From positions 1 to 18,501 of the forward strand of contig CAZHPZ010000029.1 of NCBI GenBank assembly GCA_964534905.1: DNA of 18,501 nucleotides, written 5' to 3'. Made by a program: the position numbers and the translations under genes. The stretch comes from RGIG4608 sp964534905 (GTDB lineage: Bacteria > Bacillota > Clostridia > Oscillospirales > CAG-272). Below are positions 13,337-18,501 of the stretch, piece after piece (within the stretch, counting starts at the first letter, position 1; every line of letters begins with the position of its first letter). The notes under the pieces are model-generated. The model had not been told where the DNA came from. It saw only the letters and a list, made by a program, of their open reading frames with translations, and did not search any database.

Positions 13337-13390
13337 GTGCCCGACCGCCAAAGACGGTCATTCTCGAGCGCAGCGAAGAATCTCGGGCAC
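13337..13390 (-). repeat. E8 cassette, cluster C (54 nt)
   Basis: GTGCCCGACC to TCGGGCAC, with hairpin GACCGCC-AAA-GACGGTC (one mismatch) and TTCTCGAGCGCAGCGAAGAA. It is adjacent to E6 exactly as at 2581-2862. Confidence 0.75.
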
Positions 13391-13494
13391 GCGCCTGTGC
13401 GCCGCCTTTTTGAAATCGGCGCGAGCAAGTCCCGCTCTACAAAATTATCCGTATGCGCAAAATATTTCGATTGCCTGTGGCGTGTTGGCACGAG

Positions 13495-14295
13495 CTACGG
13501 TCTGAGCCCCGAGCCGCCCTGCACGGTGAGCGTTTCGCCGCTCATATATTTGAAGTCGGGAGATGCAAGCAGAACGCATATTCTGCCTATATCAAGCTCG
13601 CTGTCTCCGAATCTTCCCGTGGGAGGCTTTTTTACATTTGCCGCAAATGCCTCGGGATACATCATGCTGAATTTTTCAAGCTGTGCCGTCCACGCAAGCG
13701 GACAGACAACGTTGACGTTGATTCCGTCCCTTGCCCATTCCGCCGCGGCTACGCGTGAGAGTCCGCGCACGCCCTCCTTTGCCGCCGCATACGAGCCTTG
13801 TCCGACATTACCGAAAAGCCCTGCGCCCGAGGCAAAGTTTATGACCGATCCGTCCCTTTCCTTAAGATACGGATAGCAGGCTTTCATATAGTAAAATGTT
13901 GCATACAGCCCGGAATAGACTGCAAGGTCGAATTGTTCCGTTGTGTGCTCCGCTATGGAAACGCCCGATGCAGAGGCTTGAGCGTTATTTATGAGCACGT
14001 CTATTCTTCCAAACTCCGATACGGCACGCTCCACAACGCCCTTAACGGTTTTTTCGTTGTCGGCACCTGCCGTGATGTCTGCTACGGCGGTGATGACCTT
14101 TACACCGCACAGGCTCTCAAGCTCCGCTTTCGCTCGGTTAAGCTTTTCCTCGTTTCTGCCTGTTATGACGAGATTCGCACCCTCCTTTGCATACGCCGTG
14201 GCTATACCGTATCCGATTGAGCCGCAGCCGCCGTTCGAGAGTGCGGCAAATCCCGCACCCGTTATAACAGCCGTCTTTCCTTTAAGATATCCCAT
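13495..14295 (-). CDS. Short-chain dehydrogenase/reductase (SDR)
   Basis: 266 aa classical SDR, an NAD(P)H-dependent oxidoreductase of unassigned substrate. The Rossmann glycine motif is present but stretched: TGAG at 12-15, then FAALSNGGC, then GSIGYGIA at 25-32, instead of the compact TG-x3-G-x-G. R47 at the end of strand 2 (VITGR) suggests NADP. NNAQ at 103-106 replaces the common NNAG. The catalytic set is S156, Y169 and K173 (YAAAK). The tail GETLTVQGGSG is the usual SDR C-terminus. The start is set by AAGGAG 6-7 nt upstream of the ATG at 14295. It lies 60 nt downstream of csaB on the same strand; a weak promoter in the gap may let it be expressed separately. 3-oxoacyl-ACP reductase or sugar/polyol dehydrogenase activities are possible. 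Confidence 0.88.
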   Translation of the reverse strand: MGYLKGKTAVITGAGFAALSNGGCGSIGYGIATAYAKEGANLVITGRNEEKLNRAKAELESLCGVKVITAVADITAGADNEKTVKGVVERAVSEFGRIDVLINNAQASASGVSIAEHTTEQFDLAVYSGLYATFYYMKACYPYLKERDGSVINFASGAGLFGNVGQGSYAAAKEGVRGLSRVAAAEWARDGINVNVVCPLAWTAQLEKFSMMYPEAFAANVKKPPTGRFGDSELDIGRICVLLASPDFKYMSGETLTVQGGSGLRP

Positions 14296-14327
14296 TTTTT
14301 CTCCTTTTGCATTTCCGAATTTTTTCG

Positions 14328-14359
14328 ATTATATTATGCCGCATATTTTATGCGTTCAA
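14328..14359 (-). promoter_or_regulatory. Possible promoter of the SDR gene
   Basis: On the minus strand: TTGAAC (14354-14359), then TAATAT at a 17-bp spacing or TATAAT (14328-14333) at 20 bp. The -35 overlaps the csaB stop. Either -10 is imperfect in sequence or in spacing. Confidence 0.4.
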
Positions 14360-15471
14360 TCGCCGCTTTCGAAAATATATTTATCGAGAATTGTGAAAAG
14401 CCCTGTTCTTGCCTTTTGCTCTGCGCACCTCAGCCTCTCCGCGATGCTTTCCTTGCTCTTTGAGTGAGTCTCAATGACTTGCTCGGTGAGCGCTCGGAGT
14501 GTATCGGAATTTGCAAGCGTGCGTGTCGGGACGGCAGAGAATGCTCCGAGCTCATCGCAAAGAGCCGTCATTTTAGGGTCGTCGGAAGCAGAGAGTACCG
14601 GCTTTTGAGCTGTCAGAGCGAGCAGCGTAGCATGGTATCTTTGCGATATAACAAGCTCGGAACCCTCAAGCAAACGTATAGCGTCCTCTCTGCTCCTTGC
14701 AAGGTGCACGGAGAATTCACCGCCGCACCGCGCGAGTCGTTCTGCCGATTTGGGGTCCTCACGCTTGTTGAATATTGCTATCTTGATTTTTTTGCCGAAA
14801 TGATTTGAAAGCGATTGGAGCGACTCCGCTAACGCTTCCTCACTCACCTCGGCTCGGCTCAAGCCCGATGTGCAGGGAACATAAACGAAATACGGCTCGG
14901 TGTGCACAGGATTTGGACGGCTTTTGTCGATTTTGATGTCGGAAAGTGTCAGGACAGGATCGGGAATGAGTGCGATTTCCTTTTCAGACAACAAATTTTC
15001 GATATAGGCACGTGAGGCGCAGTCACGGACACTTATGGCGTCAAAGCCGGCAAGCGCAGATGGGAGCAGTTGGGCGCCGATGATACCGAGCGGCGACTCC
15101 TTTTTTATCGGTCCTATGCCGTTTGAGAGCATAATATTTTTGTGTGACAGCACACTTGCCGCACGAATGACGGCGAGATAATAGAGAAGTGAGGCGTCGG
15201 ACGTCAGATTCTGAAGCAGAGAGCCGCCGCCGAAAATAAAAAGGTCGGAGCGCGCGAGCGTGAGAAATATTTTTATCGGATTTTTTGAACTGAGGACTTT
15301 TATATGCAGGATAAAACCCTTGCCGGCGCCGCATTTTTTTGCGCTCAATGAGCGCACCGCACGCAATATTGCTTCAAGTATCAGCTCGTCGCCGAGGCTT
15401 CCTCTGCCGTAATAGCCGCAGATGATGAGTTTTATTTGCCTGTTGGTAATTCCCTTATGCTTTTTCTTCAT
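14356..15471 (-). CDS. csaB: Polysaccharide pyruvyl transferase CsaB
   Basis: CsaB adds pyruvate ketals (from phosphoenolpyruvate) to secondary cell-wall polysaccharide, which in many Firmicutes creates the docking site for SLH-domain surface proteins. The 371-aa product begins IKLIICGYYGRGSLGDELIL, the family N-terminal motif, with a basic leader before it. The central FIFGGGSLLQN and the late SQRYHATLLALTAQKPVL (conserved R-x-H) are the other family hallmarks. The ATG overlaps the stop of the upstream glycosyltransferase (ATGA), with GGAGG 9 nt before it, so the two are translationally coupled. This is the second gene of the minus-strand unit. No SLH-domain or S-layer gene is in the window. 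Confidence 0.92.
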   Translation of the reverse strand: MKKKHKGITNRQIKLIICGYYGRGSLGDELILEAILRAVRSLSAKKCGAGKGFILHIKVLSSKNPIKIFLTLARSDLFIFGGGSLLQNLTSDASLLYYLAVIRAASVLSHKNIMLSNGIGPIKKESPLGIIGAQLLPSALAGFDAISVRDCASRAYIENLLSEKEIALIPDPVLTLSDIKIDKSRPNPVHTEPYFVYVPCTSGLSRAEVSEEALAESLQSLSNHFGKKIKIAIFNKREDPKSAERLARCGGEFSVHLARSREDAIRLLEGSELVISQRYHATLLALTAQKPVLSASDDPKMTALCDELGAFSAVPTRTLANSDTLRALTEQVIETHSKSKESIAERLRCAEQKARTGLFTILDKYIFESGD

Positions 15472-16568
15472 TCTTTTCTGCCTCCGCGGTGCTCCGATAT
15501 TGCTTCTTTATAAATTGCAAGTGTTTTGCGTGCCATTTGCTCGGCATCGAAATGCTTTTGGGTGATGGCGAGCGAAAATTCGGACAGGACGGATTTTTGC
15601 TTGTCGGAAAGAGAAAAATAACGCTCCGCCTCCGAGGCGAGCATATCCGCCGTGCATATTCGCTCAAGCCCTCGGCAGGTTAGATTACTGCGGAGCGCCG
15701 TGGCGAGTCGGTCGGGCTCAAGCAAGCCGAGATAGCCCTCGTTTCCGAGAAGTATCACGGGCAGACCGATAGACATAGCTTCCATTGCGGAGCGCGATAC
15801 GCCGACAAAGAGAGAACAGTCACGCAGATATTCTCTTGGATGGGCGCATTCGCCCAACGTGCGTATTACGCTACGAGCAAGCCGTTCGTTTATCCTTTCG
15901 GCTCTTTTGCGGATTTTCTCCGCCTCGCTACCACCGCCGATTATGACGATTTCAAGATCGGGAAAGCTATTCAAAAGCCTCGGCGCGGCATTGCAGAGCA
16001 GTTCGGCGCCGAGCGAGCAGTCGCAGTCAAGTCGGCTGACGAATGCTATTTTGTGAGTCTTGAGGCTTTTCGCTCTTTGACTTTTAGAAAAATCTATTCC
16101 GTTGGAAATGACGGATATCTTTTCTTTTTTTACTCCGTGCGAGCGCAGAAGAGTGCATATATCATCGCTTACCGCTACCGTTCTGTCACCCCACACCGAG
16201 AGCGCGGCGAGGAGAGGGTTCATCGAGAAGAACGCGTGAGCGGTTACGACGAGCGGAATGCCGTGTATGCGGCAGGAAAGTGCGGCGGCGAATGCACTTC
16301 TCCTTGTATGCGCGTGTACGAGATCGGGACGCTCGGCGGAGATGATGCTTGAAATTTTTAAGAAAGCCGCGGGAAAAAGTTGATCTTTTGAGAGATCGGG
16401 GAGCGAAATGTGCGATATTCCAAGCTCGGCAAGGCGGCGTGCACCGTGTCCGCCGCCCGAGGCGACTACTGCATTACAGCCGAGACGCTTTAAAGATGCG
16501 CAAAGCGTTTCTGCGTGAGTTTCCGCTCCGCCTGTGTCAAGCGAGTCCGCAAGCATAAGTATCTTCAT
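15468..16568 (-). CDS. GT4-family glycosyltransferase
   Basis: 366 aa, GT-B fold retaining glycosyltransferase that likely builds the wall polysaccharide modified by CsaB. N-terminal domain: MKILMLADSLDTGGAE with the GGAE loop, HAHTRR at 85-90, VAVSDD at 131-136. C-terminal nucleotide-sugar domain: ISNGID at 154-159, FVSRLD, and SRSAMEAMSIGLPVI near 258-272. E263 corresponds to the second Glu of the GT4 EX7E motif; the first Glu position (about 255) is Val, a variation also seen in other members of this group. ACGGAG lies 8 nt before the ATG. Its start faces nagB across 150 nt, and the promoter on this strand is not clear. Sugar donor and acceptor are unknown. Confidence 0.88.
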   Translation of the reverse strand: MKILMLADSLDTGGAETHAETLCASLKRLGCNAVVASGGGHGARRLAELGISHISLPDLSKDQLFPAAFLKISSIISAERPDLVHAHTRRSAFAAALSCRIHGIPLVVTAHAFFSMNPLLAALSVWGDRTVAVSDDICTLLRSHGVKKEKISVISNGIDFSKSQRAKSLKTHKIAFVSRLDCDCSLGAELLCNAAPRLLNSFPDLEIVIIGGGSEAEKIRKRAERINERLARSVIRTLGECAHPREYLRDCSLFVGVSRSAMEAMSIGLPVILLGNEGYLGLLEPDRLATALRSNLTCRGLERICTADMLASEAERYFSLSDKQKSVLSEFSLAITQKHFDAEQMARKTLAIYKEAISEHRGGRKE

Positions 16569-16629
16569 TGATAACTCCGTTTTTTTATTTTATCGTCGTC
16601 ATATTTTTGAAAATATATTCGTATTTTCC

Positions 16630-16658
16630 TTGCAAATACAACAAAAATTTGATATAAT
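16630..16658 (+). promoter_or_regulatory. Promoter of nagB-hslO
   Basis: TTGCAA (16630-16635), a 17-bp spacer and TATAAT (16653-16658). A second TATAAT at 16684-16689 lacks a well-spaced -35. No GntR/NagR-like operator dyad was recognised. Confidence 0.85.
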
Positions 16659-16718
16659 GAGTGTTGTATACGTAATTTTGCGAATATAATATACAGTAAA
16701 ACCTTTAAGGAGAAGCGT

Positions 16719-17441
16719 ATGAAAATTATCAAGGTCAAAAATTATGAGGAAATGAGCTGTGAGGCTCTCGGGATAATGCTTGAAGTCGTAAGGGCAAATC
16801 CGAATGCGGTGCTAGGACTTGCAACAGGCTCCACACCTCTCGGACTTTACGAGAAAATGGCGCAGGATCACAGAGAAAACGGCACGAGCTATAAGGAGTG
16901 CAGAACGGTAAACCTTGACGAATATGTCGGTCTCGATGCGGATAATTGTCAGAGCTATGCATATTTTATGCATGAAAATCTTTTTAAATATATAGATATC
17001 AAGCCCGAAAACACTAATATAGAGAACGGAACGGCAAGCGATGCCGAGGGGGAATGCGCAAGGTATAACGCGCTACTTAAAACGCTCAGACAGGATATAC
17101 AGGTGCTCGGAATAGGCTCGAACGGTCATATTGCCTTTAATGAGCCGGGAACGCCGTTTGATTCCGTAACTTATGTCGTTACGCTTGCGGAAAGCACGGT
17201 CAAGGACAATTCGAGACTCTTTGAATCCATGGATGATGTTCCGAGACAGGCATTTACGATGGGACTCAGTAATATAATGAATGCAAAAAAAATAATTATT
17301 CTCGCAAACGGTGCCGGAAAGGCCAAGGCGGTTTCGGAGCTTGTTTGCGGCGAGATAAGCGAGAAAGTACCTGCCACGGTGCTCAGAAATCACCCCGATT
17401 GCACGCTTATTTGCGATGCGCTCGCAGGTCAGTTTATTTGA
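16719..17441 (+). CDS. nagB: Glucosamine-6-phosphate deaminase
   Basis: Converts glucosamine-6-phosphate to fructose-6-phosphate and ammonia, feeding amino sugars from wall turnover or host glycans into glycolysis. 240 aa, the length of the B. subtilis type (242) and shorter than the allosteric E. coli enzyme (266). TGSTP at 36-40 binds the phosphate; D67 in NLDEY is the catalytic Asp; GIGSNGHIAFNEP at 131-143 contains H137 and E142 of the catalytic relay. N135 stands where E. coli has D141, as in the Bacillus enzyme. AAGGAG ends 6 nt before the ATG. No nagA (deacetylase) is adjacent. The next gene, hslO, follows after 22 nt, so the two are likely co-transcribed. Confidence 0.96.
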   Translation: MKIIKVKNYEEMSCEALGIMLEVVRANPNAVLGLATGSTPLGLYEKMAQDHRENGTSYKECRTVNLDEYVGLDADNCQSYAYFMHENLFKYIDIKPENTNIENGTASDAEGECARYNALLKTLRQDIQVLGIGSNGHIAFNEPGTPFDSVTYVVTLAESTVKDNSRLFESMDDVPRQAFTMGLSNIMNAKKIIILANGAGKAKAVSELVCGEISEKVPATVLRNHPDCTLICDALAGQFI

Positions 17442-17463
17442 ATAATAAAAGGGAAGTGTAAGA

Positions 17464-18363
17464 ATGAAGAATCAGTCTAAAATATTGAGAGCGATGACGA
17501 GCGACGGAAGCGCGCGCATCCATATTATAAATTCAACGGATATAGTTAACCGCGCGATAGCGTATCATCACACCTCACCCACGGCGAGTGCTACGCTCGG
17601 CAGACTGCTCACGGCAACAAGTATGATGGGATGTATGCTCGGAGAAGTGGAAAATACGATAACGGTCTGCTTTGGCGGAGACGGCCCTGCTGGACGTGTG
17701 CTTGCAGTCGGAGATTATTACGGAAACGTAAGGGGATATATTCAAAATCCCGATGTTGACCTGCCGCTTAAGCCCAACGGAAAGCTTGATGTCGGCGGAG
17801 CGGTAGGAAACGGTCTGCTGAATGTTATCAGAGATACCGGAGCGGAAATACCCTTTTCGGGCTCTGTAAGAATAGTCAGTGGCGAGATTGCCGAGGATAT
17901 TGCGCAGTATTATGCGGAGAGTGAGCAGATACCGACGGTTTGTGCGCTCGGCGTGCTTGTCGATACGGATCTTACCTGCCGCGCCGCGGGCGGAATTATA
18001 ATTCAGCTTTTACCGTTCGCCGACGAAAAAACAATATCGGCTATTGAAAAGAACGTACCGAAGCTCTCGAACGTTTCTTCGCTTTTTGAAAGCGGACTTT
18101 CAAACGAGGAGATTGCCAAAATAGCACTTGAGGGCATTGAATATGACCTTTTCGATGAGCTTGATGTGGATTATCAGTGTAACTGCTCACGTGAGAGAAT
18201 GGAGCGTGCGCTTATTTCTCTCGGCAAGGGAGAGCTTGAAAAAATGCTTGCGGAGCAGATTTCCGAGGGAAAAGCCGACGAGCTTGAGGTAAATTGTCGT
18301 TTTTGCGATAAAAGGCATATCTTTACACGTGCCGATATCGAAAAAATGTTTGAAGAAAAATAA
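17464..18363 (+). CDS. hslO: Hsp33 redox-regulated chaperone
   Basis: Cytoplasmic holdase chaperone that is inactive when reduced and is switched on by oxidants through release of its zinc. 299 aa. The zinc centre is complete: C239 and C241 (CNC) plus C278 and C281 (CRFC). The N-terminal domain shows the family stretches FGGDGPAGRVLA, GNVRGYIQNP and GAVGNGLLNVIRD. A GGGAAG sequence about 8-13 nt before the ATG is the likely binding site. It lies 22 nt after nagB and has no visible promoter of its own; no strong terminator hairpin follows before the tRNA promoter. An oxidative-stress chaperone fits an anaerobe facing oxygen exposure. Confidence 0.96.
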   Translation: MKNQSKILRAMTSDGSARIHIINSTDIVNRAIAYHHTSPTASATLGRLLTATSMMGCMLGEVENTITVCFGGDGPAGRVLAVGDYYGNVRGYIQNPDVDLPLKPNGKLDVGGAVGNGLLNVIRDTGAEIPFSGSVRIVSGEIAEDIAQYYAESEQIPTVCALGVLVDTDLTCRAAGGIIIQLLPFADEKTISAIEKNVPKLSNVSSLFESGLSNEEIAKIALEGIEYDLFDELDVDYQCNCSRERMERALISLGKGELEKMLAEQISEGKADELEVNCRFCDKRHIFTRADIEKMFEEK

Positions 18364-18388
18364 AATTAAAATTTTTTTGAAAAATCTA

Positions 18389-18417
18389 TTGACAATTCAT
18401 TTTTGCTGTGATATAAT
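18389..18417 (+). promoter_or_regulatory. Promoter of tRNA-Val
   Basis: TTGACA (18389-18394), a 17-bp spacer ending TGA (extended -10), and TATAAT (18412-18417). Full consensus, of the same form as the tRNA-Cys promoter. Confidence 0.93.
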
Positions 18418-18448
18418 TGTTCCTGCCGTTGAGAAAGACGGTGGGTAT

Positions 18449-18501
18449 GGAAGCATAGCTCAGTTGGGAGAGCATCTGCCTTACAAGCAGAGGGTCATAG
18501 G
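18449..18501 (+). tRNA. tRNA-Val (UAC), truncated by the window end
   Basis: Starts GGAAGCA (acceptor strand), TA, D-arm GCTCAGTTGGGAGAGC, then the anticodon stem TCTGC / GCAGA around CTTACAA, giving anticodon TAC (Val). Only 53 nt are in the window; the T-arm and 3' end lie beyond it. More tRNA genes may follow in the same transcript. Confidence 0.92.

Larger units (their letters stand above)
12678..13490. other. Gene-free repeat cluster C
   Basis: No supported gene. The left part (12690-12800) has degenerate GCCTGCGGCGACAG and GGGCAGGGGCTTGCGCCTGC hairpin modules. Then E1 (12822-12960), the remnant of E5 (12963-12993), E3 with an internal insertion (13004-13102), and in reverse E6 (13133-13329) and E8 (13337-13390). 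The cluster runs up to the 3' end of the SDR gene, and no separate terminator for that gene is visible. Confidence 0.8.

Overview
The window looks like a piece of chromosome from an anaerobic, low-to-mid-GC Clostridia (Firmicutes/Bacillota), probably an uncultured gut lineage near Oscillospirales or Christensenellales. The basis is the gene set (lepA-hemW pair, DUF1292/YrzB protein, 6S RNA, CsaB, Hsp33, a B. subtilis-length NagB), strong AGGAG ribosome binding sites, and several near-consensus sigma-A promoters with exactly 17-bp spacers. The taxonomic placement is inference.

Layout. 1-2451: 3' end of lepA, then hemW, a DUF1292 gene with its own promoter, and a 6S-like RNA ending at a strong terminator. 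2452-4061: a gene-free cluster of palindromic repeats (cluster A). 4062-4176: tRNA-Cys (minus) with its terminator; its promoter diverges from that of fucO. 4358-5503: fucO, a lactaldehyde/1,2-propanediol oxidoreductase. 5585-9136: a three-gene CUT1 sugar ABC transporter operon (two permeases and a lipoprotein with a C-terminal membrane helix) that has no ATPase gene. 9137-10175: repeat cluster B. 10176-11953: twin palindromes, a long leader and an orphan type IV prepilin-like gene with a beta-solenoid body. 11983-12677: an HD-domain protein with its own promoter and terminator. 12678-13490: repeat cluster C. 13495-16568 (minus): a glycosyltransferase and csaB, translationally coupled, then an SDR oxidoreductase. 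16630-18363: nagB and hslO. 18389-18501: promoter and 5' part of tRNA-Val(UAC).

The genes form short independent transcription units, most closed by a Rho-independent terminator. Sugar handling recurs (CUT1 uptake, FucO for deoxyhexose fermentation, NagB for amino sugars), as does cell-surface construction (GT4 + CsaB, the prepilin).

The least explained part is the repeats. Clusters A, B and C are built from the same few short, hairpin-rich modules, in both orientations. Three copies of one module are each exactly 139 nt. Two positions in the composite act like slots that hold alternative cassettes with matching ends: a GCCTCC...GGGAGCC slot holding E1 (139 nt) or E2 (119-134 nt), and a GTGCC...GGCAC slot holding E5 (95-97 nt) or E8 (53-54 nt). 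Stem arms differ between copies while keeping pairing, which points to selection on structure. No transposase is present in the window. I consider this modular repeat family the best candidate for something undescribed.
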